Shown here: piece by piece, positions 7,689 to 16,747 of the stretch
Layout: every line of letters begins with the position of its first letter
Position numbering within the stretch: position 1 is the stretch's first letter
Origin: Phycisphaerae bacterium
GTDB taxonomy: Bacteria; Planctomycetota; Phycisphaerae; Phycisphaerales; SM1A02
Assembly (NCBI GenBank): GCA_002717655.1
Contig: PBAY01000018.1
Location: forward strand, 1-40,391
Direction: 5' to 3'
DNA: 40,391 bases
Notes under the pieces: generated by a model
Seen by the model: the letters and a program-made list of their open reading frames with translations, nothing else
Database searches by the model: none
Told to the model about the DNA's origin: nothing
Made by a program: the position numbers and the translations under genes

Positions 7689-8782
7689 AGATTGTCCTCC
7701 TTTTTATCTGCATGGTTGGAATTGCTTCAGGCGACATCGTTGTGCTGCAGGATGGTGTGGGCAGCCATGTTGGGACCATCATGGCCTCTGATGAATCATC
7801 TCTGAGGCTGGAGACGCAATCCGGTGAGCGTATGACGCTTCCTTGGGACATCATCAAGTCGGTCACATTTGATGATGCCACGCTTGAGCCGTCATCAATG
7901 AAGGACAGGCTTGAGCGAGCAGATCGAATCTGGCGAGCTCGCAAGCGACTGCAACGAGGTGATGCTGCCTTGGCAGAACCCGAGTTCGAGCGATTGTTTG
8001 ATCCTTCTCCTGCTCGAAGGGGAGAAACGGACCTGATCATTGCTGAAGGATTGTTGAGATGCAGGTTGAACAGGGGTGCGTTGGCTGAGGCGATTGTTCC
8101 AGCGCTCGAAACGGCGCGTCTACGGTCGCTCAAGCTCGAAACCAATCGATTTGATGAATTGGCACCCATTCATGATGCGGAATCGGAGCTCTGCCTCTAT
8201 CTGCCGCCGGCCTGGCCTGAAGATCAGTCGGTTGCTCGCCAGATCAAGCAGGTTGCTCAGTGGGATTCCGGCGGCAACGATGACCTGTCAGCCATGGCGG
8301 ATCGATATCTTCGACTACTGGAATTGCATGAGCAGAATCTGACGGGTGAAATGCCTCAGGGAGACCTGCTGGATTCTTCTCATCCCGGAGTTGGTCTGCT
8401 GGATCTTGCCATTGAATCAAGGAGTGATGATCCGGCCACAAGGCGATCAGCTCGAAACAAGCTCGATCAGAGATTGGCATCCCGTGAGAGCTGGGAGGAT
8501 CCCTGGTTGAGGTACATGTTGGGTGTTTCGATGCTGCACGAGTCCGGTGATGGCATGCGCCGTCAGGGGCTTGTTCAGCTTGCATGGATTCCGGCGAGCC
8601 ATGCACAGAAGCATCCTTATCTTGCCGGTCTGTCTCTGGCATTGATGGCATCTGAGCTTTCAAGGCGTGGCGAACATGACGCTGCGAGTCGACTGGAGGC
8701 TGAATTGAAGAACTATTATCCAAATCATCCGGCGATCAGCTCCAGGAATGCAGTGGACAATTCGTCGACACAGAAGAGGTAA
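7685..8782 (+). CDS. Secreted protein with small N-terminal beta domain, function unknown
   Basis: The ATG overlaps the previous stop (ATGA), so translation is probably coupled. The 365-residue product has a signal peptide (MKIVLLFICMVGIASG, cleavage near 16). Residues about 17-60 (VVLQDGVGSHVGTIMASDE... MTLPWDIIKSVTF) have the look of a small SH3-like beta barrel of the type 'DG...G.I......L.L....G....P...I..V', common in planctomycete periplasmic proteins. The rest is helical and TPR-like: AALAEPEFERLFDPSPARRG and AQKHPYLAGLSLALMASELSRRGEHDAASRL resemble helical pairs. It is likely periplasmic and part of the ExbBD machine by location. I do not recognise a specific family. Confidence 0.6.
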   Translation: MKIVLLFICMVGIASGDIVVLQDGVGSHVGTIMASDESSLRLETQSGERMTLPWDIIKSVTFDDATLEPSSMKDRLERADRIWRARKRLQRGDAALAEPEFERLFDPSPARRGETDLIIAEGLLRCRLNRGALAEAIVPALETARLRSLKLETNRFDELAPIHDAESELCLYLPPAWPEDQSVARQIKQVAQWDSGGNDDLSAMADRYLRLLELHEQNLTGEMPQGDLLDSSHPGVGLLDLAIESRSDDPATRRSARNKLDQRLASRESWEDPWLRYMLGVSMLHESGDGMRRQGLVQLAWIPASHAQKHPYLAGLSLALMASELSRRGEHDAASRLEAELKNYYPNHPAISSRNAVDNSSTQKR

Positions 8783-8787
8783 GCGAA

Positions 8788-9501
8788 ATGATGACTTTCT
8801 CTGGTTTGCTCGGCATGGCCGCCTCCGGGGTGGCGACAGGTCGAACGTGGTGGGATGCCGTGGTTGATGGGGGGCCGGTGGGTTTCATCATCATGGCATT
8901 GAGCATCATTGCTCTGGCCTTGTGCATCATTCACTTCTATCAGATCCGCAGGCCGGCACTCCTCCCTGTGAATCATCTTCAGGAAGTTGATCGACTTTTG
9001 CTGTCAGGTGATATATCAGCTGCTACGACCTATTGCCTTGATCCGCAGCATGATTGTTTTCTCACGCGGGTGCTGGGTGCAGGCCTCTCCCGATATCAGG
9101 CTTCTGCATTTGGTGTGTTTGAAATCAAGAATGCGATTGAAGAGGCAGGTCAGGATCAGGCTGCAAGACTCTACCGTTCTACCGATGGGCTCGGTGTCAT
9201 TGGAACCATCGCGCCTCTTCTGGGGCTGCTTGGAACAGTCATCGGGATGGTCGGAGCCTTTGAATCGATGTCCATGAGTGCTGGTTCCAATTATGAGCAG
9301 CTCGCTGCGAACATCAGCATGGCTTTGGTGACCACCTTGATGGGACTGGCGCTTGCCATTCCATGTGTGGCGCTATTCACCTGGTTCCGTAATCGAATTG
9401 ATGCACTGGCATCAGAAGCAGGCCGTGAAGTAGAGCGACTTGTTACGCATCTTGAGAGCGGTGCTGTTGCGGGCGGTGCTCCTGCGATGAGGAGCAATTG
9501 A
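8788..9501 (+). CDS. MotA/TolQ/ExbB proton channel family protein
   Basis: ExbB/TolQ-type pentameric inner-membrane subunit that forms the proton channel around ExbD/TolR helices. The 237-residue product has a first TM (about 28-53, GPVGFIIMALSIIALALCIIHF), a cytoplasmic loop, and the diagnostic block GVIGTIAPLLGLLGTVIGMVGAF (about 137-159) and ANISMALVTTLMGLALAIPCVALF (about 172-195). It starts five bases after the preceding stop with GAGG upstream, and its stop TGA shares one base with the next ATG (TGATG). Short N-terminus before TM1 resembles TolQ/ExbB of non-proteobacteria. Substrate is unknown; the operon supplies a TonB-like/vWA partner instead of tonB or tolA. Confidence 0.92.
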   Translation: MMTFSGLLGMAASGVATGRTWWDAVVDGGPVGFIIMALSIIALALCIIHFYQIRRPALLPVNHLQEVDRLLLSGDISAATTYCLDPQHDCFLTRVLGAGLSRYQASAFGVFEIKNAIEEAGQDQAARLYRSTDGLGVIGTIAPLLGLLGTVIGMVGAFESMSMSAGSNYEQLAANISMALVTTLMGLALAIPCVALFTWFRNRIDALASEAGREVERLVTHLESGAVAGGAPAMRSN

Positions 9502-9920
9502 TGAGGCTTGTCCCTCAAGGAACCCGTGATCGCCGGTTGTTGCTGGAATTGACTCCGATGGTTGACGTGGTCTTTCTGCTGATCATTTTCTTCATGGTGA
9601 CCTCGGAGTTCGCCAGAGATGCCAGGGCTGAGATGGAACTGCCACTGTTGCCGGGAGAGCAGATGCAGCAGTCGGAGGAAGTCGGTTTGTCAATCAACAT
9701 CGATGCCTCTGGAAACATCCTGCTTTCAGCTGCCGAGGAGCCGCTGAACCTTGATGAGTTGAAACGGCGAGTCGAGTTGTATGTCGATGGAGAGGAGACG
9801 CCCCGCATCACGATCCGGGCGGATCGCAGTGGTCCAATGGGTGTATTCAATTCGGTGGTGCGAGTTCTTGACGAGTCCGGGGTTTCCTCGGCGCGTATTG
9901 CCACGGAGATTCCTCGCTGA
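9501..9920 (+). CDS. ExbD/TolR family protein (first copy)
   Basis: ExbD/TolR subunit with one TM helix that sits in the ExbB pore and carries the proton-accepting Asp. I start at the ATG at 9501 (GAGGAG six bases upstream); the earlier TTG at 9498 is unlikely. In LELTPMVDVVFLLIIFFMV the conserved Asp is D22. A periplasmic domain of about 95 residues follows, ending PRITIRADRSGPMGVFNSVVRVLDESGVSSARIATEI, which is the typical ExbD beta-alpha fold with the 'I.AD......V..V.D....G' signature. 139 residues, normal length. A second, different ExbD follows after three bases. Confidence 0.92.
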   Translation: MRLVPQGTRDRRLLLELTPMVDVVFLLIIFFMVTSEFARDARAEMELPLLPGEQMQQSEEVGLSINIDASGNILLSAAEEPLNLDELKRRVELYVDGEETPRITIRADRSGPMGVFNSVVRVLDESGVSSARIATEIPR

Positions 9921-9923
9921 TCC

Positions 9924-10343
9924 ATGAAGTTCAATACCAGAAAATCAGGCGGCGGCAATCGGCTGGTCATGAACATGACCAGTCTGATCGATGTCACCTT
10001 TCTCCTGTTGATCTATTTCATGGTGTCGATGGTGATCGCCAAGCCTGAGGATCGTCTGAATCCAACGATTCGGACTCAGGATGCATCGGCCAGTGGCAGT
10101 GAAGCCGACTTCCAGCCACAGATCGTCGAGGTGATTCTGGTTTCAAATGTCCCAACCTATCGTCTAGGCCAGCATGATCTTGCTACTGCCGAGATGTTGC
10201 TGGAAAAGCTCCGGGACTTGCCTACGGATCTTGGCGTTTTCATACGTGGCGGTGATGGGGTGCCGGTGGGATTCGCAATGGCTGCGATACAGGCTGCACG
10301 TGATGCAGGCTTTGATCAGGTGACCTATGTGCCTATCGAATAG
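9924..10343 (+). CDS. ExbD/TolR family protein (second copy)
   Basis: Second ExbD/TolR paralogue, 139 residues. The TM helix MNMTSLIDVTFLLLIYFMV keeps the essential Asp (D23). The periplasmic part differs clearly from the first copy: KPEDRLNPTIRTQDASASGSEADFQPQIVEVILV, then a PTYRLGQHDL... segment and a C-terminus with GVFIRGGDGVPVGFAMAAIQAARDAGFDQVTYVPIE. The two ExbDs could form a heterodimer inside one ExbB pentamer. The next gene starts within this gene's last 17 bases, in another frame, which suggests coupled translation. Confidence 0.9.
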   Translation: MKFNTRKSGGGNRLVMNMTSLIDVTFLLLIYFMVSMVIAKPEDRLNPTIRTQDASASGSEADFQPQIVEVILVSNVPTYRLGQHDLATAEMLLEKLRDLPTDLGVFIRGGDGVPVGFAMAAIQAARDAGFDQVTYVPIE

Positions 10344-12966
10344 CGGAAGACATTCCATTTCATGTCGACAGCTGCTGCTTCTGTTTGTGGGCACGTGGTT
10401 GCTGGCGATATGCGGCAGCCAGTCCCTTTCAGCTGACGAAGTCGATGTCTGGCTTGAAGAGCGTGGGCTGACACGATTGCTTGCCGAGCATCTGGAACAA
10501 CGGCTTGGCAAGCTCACTGGAGAATCACGTGCTGAAGCCGTCATTCGGCTGGCCAAGCTCTATGCACTGTTGCTGGCGGAGACGGAAGATCGGGCTCAAC
10601 GCATCAGTCTGGAGGAGCGTGGTCGGCGTCTGCTGAAAGAAGTAAGTGGGTCAGCGGCGGATGAGCTGAAGCTTGAGCTTTCGCACGGCGCCTACCTTGG
10701 AATCGAGAGTCTGGCAGAGCGTCATCGACTGAGGCTGCTTGATGATGATGAGTTTGACAAGTTGCTTGGCAGAATACAACTGTTGATCAGCGATCTTGAC
10801 AGCCTGCATGTCAAGATCGAGGCATCCTTGCGTCGCGCCCGACTGTCTGCCGGAAACAGGTCTTCCAGGCGGCCTATTCGTAGAAACAGCAGACTGTCCG
10901 AGTTGGAGCAGATGCTCGACAGGATCAACTTTCTGATGGGCTGGTGCCGGTACTATGAGGCATGGCTGACTGATACTGCTGGTCCTGCAGAGCAGGCCGA
11001 GTTGCACTTCTCGGATGTGCTGGATCTCAAGGAGATTCTTCCAAGTGACGTCTCGCAGGATCTTCGATCGGAAAAAGCCATTGCCTGGACAATCATCGGA
11101 ATGGCGATGGCTCAGTCGATCACATCATCATCTCTGACGGCCATGCAATGGCTTGATCTGCTGGACAGTCCCAATGTTTCTCCTGTGATCAGATCGCAAT
11201 TGCCCGGTTGGCGGTTGGCGGTACTGCTCGAGGGAGGAGCGTTTGATCAGGCGGCAAGGATTCTTGCATCATCAGGTGCAACGGTTGCGGAAAGACCACT
11301 TGGCTGGACTCGGATGGCTGCTGTCTATTCGCTTGAGCAGCCGGGTGATCCCGAGGCTGATGCGCTGGCCGCCATTGCGCTGGCTGACCTTGCATCCATT
11401 GGAGCACTTGGCCAGATACAGGACATCGTGAAGCGTTACGGCAACTCAGCTGATGCAGACAGCTTTCCGTTCAGCTATGCCCGTGCCGTCATCAAGTATC
11501 AAGATGCCCAGAAGCTTCAGCAGCGGTCATCGGAGGAAGCCGAGGTAGATCTGAGATACGCCTGGCGTCAGGCTGAGGAAGCCATTGAAAGAGCGTTGCA
11601 GGCTGAAGATTCCGATCGCTTCGATGCGGCGAGGTATCAGGCGGTTCTTCTTCATGCCTGGTCGCTTTATCACTTGAGAGACTTTGAGCTCGCTAGAGAT
11701 CGATTTGAATCAGCAGCCGAGTTTCTGCCTGAAAACGAAGCAGCTGAAGCGGTCTGGATGGCCTATGTTTCTGAAGAGCGCAGAGGGGAAGCTGATCCAA
11801 ATCTTCCCAGGACGCAACGAGAAAGGCTGGTCAATCTCTATCTCGAGCGATTCCCACAAGGGCCTCGTGCTGGTGAACTGATGGTGAGACGGGCCTCTCA
11901 GGACGAAACGCCTTCGATGGATAGAGTTCGGGAGCTGCTGGCAGTTCCTCTCAACTCCCCGTCACGTGCGCTGGCACAGATGCGTGCCTCGGACATGTTG
12001 TATCGCTTGTTTCGTAAGTCCAATCCTGCTGACAAACTCGATGTCGCGGGTGAATATCTTGCGATTGCCGTCCCGATGATGCAAGAAGATTATGTGTCTG
12101 CTGATCCCGTAGCGGAGGCCAGAAGTGTGGCGCGTGCGAGGCGTATTCTGGAAGTGGCTACGGATTCCAATGTACTGCGAATGGTTGCAGCGGATTCTGC
12201 TCTTCTGGTTCTTCTCAATCGTGAAGTGTTGACGGAGATCGAAGATGAGGATCTTGAGGACGAGGTGGATTATCGCAGGGTGTTGTTGTCGTTGGCTCGT
12301 AATGAGCAGGCCGATGCCCAGGCTATTGTCGAGGTCATCTCCCAACGGAGTCCGGATTCGATCTGGGCTCGTCTCGCAACGCGTCGGGCGTTTGAGCGGG
12401 CGAGAATCGATCGTGAAGCGGGTGGTGAGATCGCTCGTGACGCGATGAAGCGAATTGTTGTCAATGGTTCCAGAATTCTTGCTGAATCAGGTGATGTTGT
12501 TTCTGCGCTTCAGGAACGATCGGGTATATCGATTGCTTCTGCGATTGCTTCCGCGGCTTCATTTCTCTGGTTTGAAGGTGGGGATGTCGAAGCGGGTGAG
12601 CTGGCCTGGGATCTGTATGGGGCCTTGCTTGACCATTCGCCGCGGAACAGACTGTTTCTTGCAGGCAAGGGTCGACTGGCAGCAGTGCGTGGAGAAGTTG
12701 AAGAGGCCTTGAGATGCTGGCGCATCGTTACGGCCGGAAGTCGCTCCGGATCCGACGAATGGTTTGAGGCCCGATTGGCGCTGCTAGAGATTCTTGAGCA
12801 TTCGGATCCTGTTCGTGCCCGTGAAGTCATGAGCCAGCATCGAGTTCTCTATTCTGAATATGGCCCGTCTCCCTGGGGGCCAAAGCTTCGTGAAATTGCT
12901 CTGAGACTTGGAGTGGCCGGCGAGTTGTCGCCTGAGGATGCGGTAGAAGAGAGCGCGTCACCATGA
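10327..12966 (+). CDS. Exported TPR-rich protein of the ExbBD operon
   Basis: 879 residues starting at ATG 10327, overlapping the second exbD by 17 bases; no other in-frame start lies before the hydrophobic stretch. Residues about 15-33 (QLLLLFVGTWLLAICGSQSL) form a signal peptide or anchor, with a cleavage-like SLSA near 36. The rest is almost entirely helical, with many Ala/Leu/Glu-rich helix pairs typical of degenerate TPRs, such as AWSLYHLRDFELARDRFESAAEFLPENEAAEAV (about 440-475) and ELAWDLYGALLDHSPRNRLFLAGKGRLAAVRGEVEEALRCW (about 757-797). It is probably a periplasmic scaffold, comparable in position to YbgF/CpoB or TPR partners in Tol-like systems, but that is inference. No enzymatic motif was seen. 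Confidence 0.65.
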   Translation: MCLSNSGRHSISCRQLLLLFVGTWLLAICGSQSLSADEVDVWLEERGLTRLLAEHLEQRLGKLTGESRAEAVIRLAKLYALLLAETEDRAQRISLEERGRRLLKEVSGSAADELKLELSHGAYLGIESLAERHRLRLLDDDEFDKLLGRIQLLISDLDSLHVKIEASLRRARLSAGNRSSRRPIRRNSRLSELEQMLDRINFLMGWCRYYEAWLTDTAGPAEQAELHFSDVLDLKEILPSDVSQDLRSEKAIAWTIIGMAMAQSITSSSLTAMQWLDLLDSPNVSPVIRSQLPGWRLAVLLEGGAFDQAARILASSGATVAERPLGWTRMAAVYSLEQPGDPEADALAAIALADLASIGALGQIQDIVKRYGNSADADSFPFSYARAVIKYQDAQKLQQRSSEEAEVDLRYAWRQAEEAIERALQAEDSDRFDAARYQAVLLHAWSLYHLRDFELARDRFESAAEFLPENEAAEAVWMAYVSEERRGEADPNLPRTQRERLVNLYLERFPQGPRAGELMVRRASQDETPSMDRVRELLAVPLNSPSRALAQMRASDMLYRLFRKSNPADKLDVAGEYLAIAVPMMQEDYVSADPVAEARSVARARRILEVATDSNVLRMVAADSALLVLLNREVLTEIEDEDLEDEVDYRRVLLSLARNEQADAQAIVEVISQRSPDSIWARLATRRAFERARIDREAGGEIARDAMKRIVVNGSRILAESGDVVSALQERSGISIASAIASAASFLWFEGGDVEAGELAWDLYGALLDHSPRNRLFLAGKGRLAAVRGEVEEALRCWRIVTAGSRSGSDEWFEARLALLEILEHSDPVRAREVMSQHRVLYSEYGPSPWGPKLREIALRLGVAGELSPEDAVEESASP

Positions 12967-15900
12967 ACTATCCCGAGCCCATGTTGAGATTTCTGGGGAT
13001 CAGAAGTGATGCGGATCAGCTTGATGTCCTTGCCCTTGGTCCAGAGCAGGTATCCGAGTCAACGATCAAGCGGGCACTCGCTGATCGGTTGAAGATGATC
13101 GACGAGCATCCGGATGGTGCTTCGAATGAGGCGGATCAAGTGCGTGAACACCTTCGGGATGCGGCTGCCTCTTTGCTTGATCCAAGATCCAGGATGGCTG
13201 TCATTGCACGCCATGTTCCTGAGCAATTGAGGCAGGGCGCGGGTGCATCGACAGCCGGCGGCCCCTTGTCAGTTGCAGGTATTACCGATTTCGATCGTGA
13301 AGTCCTTGGGGTTCTGGTCTCCTCGGGCGGATGGAACAAGGAAAGCCGCGCTCGCTTGATGGGACTTGCCGCCACTCATGGCGTACCTCCTTCACAATTG
13401 CTTGAAGTCCTCATGGGGATGACGAACTGGTTGCGCGAGGGCGGTCGAGAATCCACAGTTCTCCCGGCTGAATCAGGCTCAGCGGCACAGGCTGCTATCA
13501 ATTACAAGCGTGCTCATCATGGATCTGAAGCATTTGATCGATTTGTAGATCGATGGGCTCCTGATCTCAGATCTTCCGAGTCGGCTTCTGTGACCAGACT
13601 TTCGGTCATCTTTGGCTGTATTGCGATGGTGCTCATCGTTTTGATTGTTGGATTTCTTCTTACGACACCTGATTCAGCAGAGGAGCTGGTTGATGACTCG
13701 CAGTTGGCCTCTGCCCAAGTAGATGACGACGGTGCTGAGGGCCATTCCTCTTCGGACAATCTTCTGGGTGGGTTCCAGCTTGAAGATGTGAGTGGAGGTG
13801 GAGAGATTCTGCTGACCACGATTGAACTGCCCCGATCTCTCCAGGATGCAGCTGACGGCGTAGTTGATACCACTCTGGGTTTCAATCTGTTGGCTGATTC
13901 GATTGCGCAGGGAGATTCGATTGATTTGCTCGCCGCTCGATTTGCCGAACTTGTTGGTGATGCTGGCAAGGGTTGGTTTCTAGCCGCGCCGGGTTCTCGG
14001 CTTGATTTGATGCAGTCGATCATCAGAGCCTTTGTCGCAGTTGGTGATGATGGTCAGCTTGGTGATCAGATGCTGGGGATCCTTGCGCCACCCAATCCGG
14101 GTCCGATCCTCATTGAGCAGATCCCAGAAGCGGCATGGGGAGCCGGTGTTCTTGGGGAGTTGAGTCAGGATGCATCGATTTCTCCAATGATTCGTGATCA
14201 AGCACGTTCGCTTCTGGCAGCCAGAGGTATTGGAGCAGGGGCGCAGCCTGGATTTGCATCGGGCTCGCTGGGTTGGTTGCGATTGAGAATTCCTAGGCTT
14301 GTGGAAGAGTCGGAGATTCTGGAAGAGGCTGAGTTGGCCTGGCATGCATGGATCGAAAGTGTGAAGTCTGTGCCGGATAAGCCTGAGTCTCAACTTGTCC
14401 TTCTTGCAGCAGTCAACGATGTGGTTTATCGAGGTCTTGATATTGGTCAGCCTGGGCCGACTCGTAGAATTCTCGCTCGCCTTTTGTCGAGTCTTGATTT
14501 TGTTGAATCGCCTGCAGTACGAGAACAGATTCTCAATCTGTATGTCGATCTTGATCTCTCCTCCTCGCGACTTTGGATCGTCACCAATCTGTTGGCAAGG
14601 TTGGCGGAATCAGAATGGTTTGATGAATCAAGTGTTGTCGATCCAGCAGCGGATGCAAGCCAGCGTCGACGCCAACACGATGGTCTCGAGAGTCGTTGGC
14701 CCAAGCCGATGCGTATCCAGCATGAGCGATTGCGAGCAATTCCAGCAGGATTTGATCCCGGCCTTGTGGATATCTGGGTTCCACTCTGGGATGAAGCCAT
14801 GCTTGAGTTGCCTGAAGCAGACAATTATTCAGTCATGGTGCAGCTTCTCAGACTTCGTCGTCTCAATGAGGCCGCATCAGCACTGGCAGATGGCGATTCC
14901 GCTGCCGGCATGGGCGTCTTGAGATCTCTTGAGACCGTTGAAGCCGAAGTTGAGGCACAGGCTGACGATCAGACTTCCGGCAATCCTCCCGTGGCGGCTC
15001 CTGTCACCCCTCCGGCAAGTCCTGGTGGTTCAGGTGGAGGGGTCGTTCCGAGAATGACTCCTGGCTTCCCGGCTTCACAGCCTTCGGGTTCTGGTTTCAA
15101 TTCGACTTCGGGATCTGCTTCAAGATCAAGTGCAGGCTGGGCACGCCGGATGAATGAGGCTCGAACCAGAAAGTCGAAACTGGAGGTGCTTGATGAGCTC
15201 AATCGCTATCGTTCTGGTGAGTTGACGGAGGATGATGCGAGCGTGCTGGCGAGAGTGATCTACACGGAGACATCCTCGATTTCCGAGCATGCCAGGGCAA
15301 TCGTGGAACGTAAGTTTCTTGATGATCCTGAACTGCTCATTGCTTTACTGGACCTTCTTCCGTTGACGCGACCTAATAATCTGATCGCTGAGTTCATTGA
15401 GATCGTTGTCGACCGTGCGCTTCCGGAGCCAAGTTCATTGCGATGGCAGCAGGCAGCCAGGCGTGCTCTGGTCGAGCAATCTCTGGCTTTGAGGATTGTT
15501 GATGCCGCTCAGATCGATGATCTTGTGGATCAGTTCGCGTGGTCCGCATTCGCTGAGGAGCGTCGGCTGCTTGGCATGGGAGTGAGGCTTCTGACAAGGC
15601 CTGGCCCAGTAGCAATTCTCCGCGGTATCGCTGCAGCCAGGGCAGACAGAATTCGTGCTGAAATGAATACGGAGGATGGGCAGAGGCTCGTCCTGCTGCT
15701 CAGGCGAATCGAGGCCAGAGAAAGACTTGCTGGAGATGAAGTACAACGTGCTTTGGTTCAGCAGCTGGCCATACTTGATCTACTGGCCATGGAGTACTCC
15801 ATCATCTTCCCTTCGTTGGCGATGGATATTGAAATGGCTGTTGATGATGCAGTAGTCCGCCTGCCTGCATCTGCACATGTGCTTGAGCAGATGCTGGTTG

Positions 15901-15986
15901 TTGAAGAATCCATGGGAGAGATATGGAAGTTGATCCTGCTTGAAATGCAGCAACGGTCGCGTGAAGAGAAGGAGGCCATGGGATGA
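12963..15986 (+). CDS. Large bitopic membrane protein with cytoplasmic J-like domain, function unknown
   Basis: 1007 residues; the ATG overlaps the preceding stop (ATGA). Residues 1-85 look like a small helical J-domain-like module: MLRFLGI..., a middle IKRALADRLKMIDEHPD and ending REHLRDAAASLLDPRSRMAV; no HPD-motif helix arrangement that proves a DnaJ is evident, although 'HPD' occurs at 49-51. A second helical block (about 107-160) follows. One TM helix lies at about 213-234 (LSVIFGCIAMVLIVLIVGFLL), so 1-210 should be cytoplasmic and 235-1007 periplasmic. A Pro/Gly/Ser linker runs at about 675-730, and the flanks are alpha-helical repeats (HEAT/TPR-like). It could connect the cytoplasm to the ExbBD machine. 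No known family is recognised. Confidence 0.6.
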   Translation: MNYPEPMLRFLGIRSDADQLDVLALGPEQVSESTIKRALADRLKMIDEHPDGASNEADQVREHLRDAAASLLDPRSRMAVIARHVPEQLRQGAGASTAGGPLSVAGITDFDREVLGVLVSSGGWNKESRARLMGLAATHGVPPSQLLEVLMGMTNWLREGGRESTVLPAESGSAAQAAINYKRAHHGSEAFDRFVDRWAPDLRSSESASVTRLSVIFGCIAMVLIVLIVGFLLTTPDSAEELVDDSQLASAQVDDDGAEGHSSSDNLLGGFQLEDVSGGGEILLTTIELPRSLQDAADGVVDTTLGFNLLADSIAQGDSIDLLAARFAELVGDAGKGWFLAAPGSRLDLMQSIIRAFVAVGDDGQLGDQMLGILAPPNPGPILIEQIPEAAWGAGVLGELSQDASISPMIRDQARSLLAARGIGAGAQPGFASGSLGWLRLRIPRLVEESEILEEAELAWHAWIESVKSVPDKPESQLVLLAAVNDVVYRGLDIGQPGPTRRILARLLSSLDFVESPAVREQILNLYVDLDLSSSRLWIVTNLLARLAESEWFDESSVVDPAADASQRRRQHDGLESRWPKPMRIQHERLRAIPAGFDPGLVDIWVPLWDEAMLELPEADNYSVMVQLLRLRRLNEAASALADGDSAAGMGVLRSLETVEAEVEAQADDQTSGNPPVAAPVTPPASPGGSGGGVVPRMTPGFPASQPSGSGFNSTSGSASRSSAGWARRMNEARTRKSKLEVLDELNRYRSGELTEDDASVLARVIYTETSSISEHARAIVERKFLDDPELLIALLDLLPLTRPNNLIAEFIEIVVDRALPEPSSLRWQQAARRALVEQSLALRIVDAAQIDDLVDQFAWSAFAEERRLLGMGVRLLTRPGPVAILRGIAAARADRIRAEMNTEDGQRLVLLLRRIEARERLAGDEVQRALVQQLAILDLLAMEYSIIFPSLAMDIEMAVDDAVVRLPASAHVLEQMLVVEESMGEIWKLILLEMQQRSREEKEAMG

Positions 15987-16732
15987 TTCGGTTGCTTCAG
16001 ATACTCTTCTTGTTGCTTGTTCTGTCTTCCCTTTCCATGGCGATGGTGTCTCTGGTCTCCTCTTCGAAACATGCTGAACGGCTTGGCCTTCTTGACCCGG
16101 TTGATTCACAGGCGTATTTCGAACTTGGAGAAGAAATCGCCTCTGTCGCCAGGACCCGCGAAGACCGCGATCTTGCGATTCGTCTGTTTGCTCTTGCTGA
16201 TCATCTGGATCCGAAAAGATGGAGGCGAAGTTCAATCCTTGCCATTGGCCTGTTGGTTGATGATCCGAATGTGCATCGACTTCTTGAATCTAATCTTCAG
16301 GCTTGGTCTGATTCAGTCGACTTTCTGCCGTTTGATGCCGAGCTGTCCCGTCAGGATGAAGAAATTGTCCTGTCGGCTGTCATGGCCTTGTCTGCTTTCA
16401 GGCAGGGGGACGCAAAGGGATTCCGTCGGGAGCTTGCCAAAGAGGGTGTTCGTGATCGCCTTGATGTCTTTCAGGAACTGCCGGGTAATACTGAATGGAT
16501 GTCGCAGCGTCTTGCCTCGGGTGTTGCTGGTCCCGGGTCACTTTCGGAAGAAGACATCATCGCTTTGCTTGAAGTGCAGGGGAGATTGCTTCGGATGCAG
16601 CATCGTCCCTGGTCTGTGGTTCTTCAGACCAGACAGGGCGCTCCGATGACCGTAGTGGACCCGGTTTCGCTGGCAGAGATCTTTGGAGTGGACGCGACTC
16701 AGACCCGCTATCGCAACGGGCGATGGGAATAG
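15983..16732 (+). CDS. Small membrane-anchored helical protein, last gene of ExbBD operon
   Basis: 249 residues, ATG overlapping the preceding stop by four bases. The N-terminus RLLQILFLLLVLSSLSMAM is a signal anchor or uncleaved TM (about 3-22). The remainder is helical and resembles TPR-type repeats: AYFELGEEIASVARTREDRDLAIRLFALADHLDP (about 42-75), with the spacing of residues expected for a TPR pair. The C-terminus (SVVLQTRQGAPMTVVDPVSLAEIFGVDATQTRYRNGRW) looks like a small beta/alpha module. Probably periplasmic; no known family. Convergent response-regulator gene ends 15 bases downstream on the other strand. Confidence 0.6.
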   Translation: MIRLLQILFLLLVLSSLSMAMVSLVSSSKHAERLGLLDPVDSQAYFELGEEIASVARTREDRDLAIRLFALADHLDPKRWRRSSILAIGLLVDDPNVHRLLESNLQAWSDSVDFLPFDAELSRQDEEIVLSAVMALSAFRQGDAKGFRRELAKEGVRDRLDVFQELPGNTEWMSQRLASGVAGPGSLSEEDIIALLEVQGRLLRMQHRPWSVVLQTRQGAPMTVVDPVSLAEIFGVDATQTRYRNGRWE

Positions 16733-16747
16733 GCGTCGGGGAATGGG

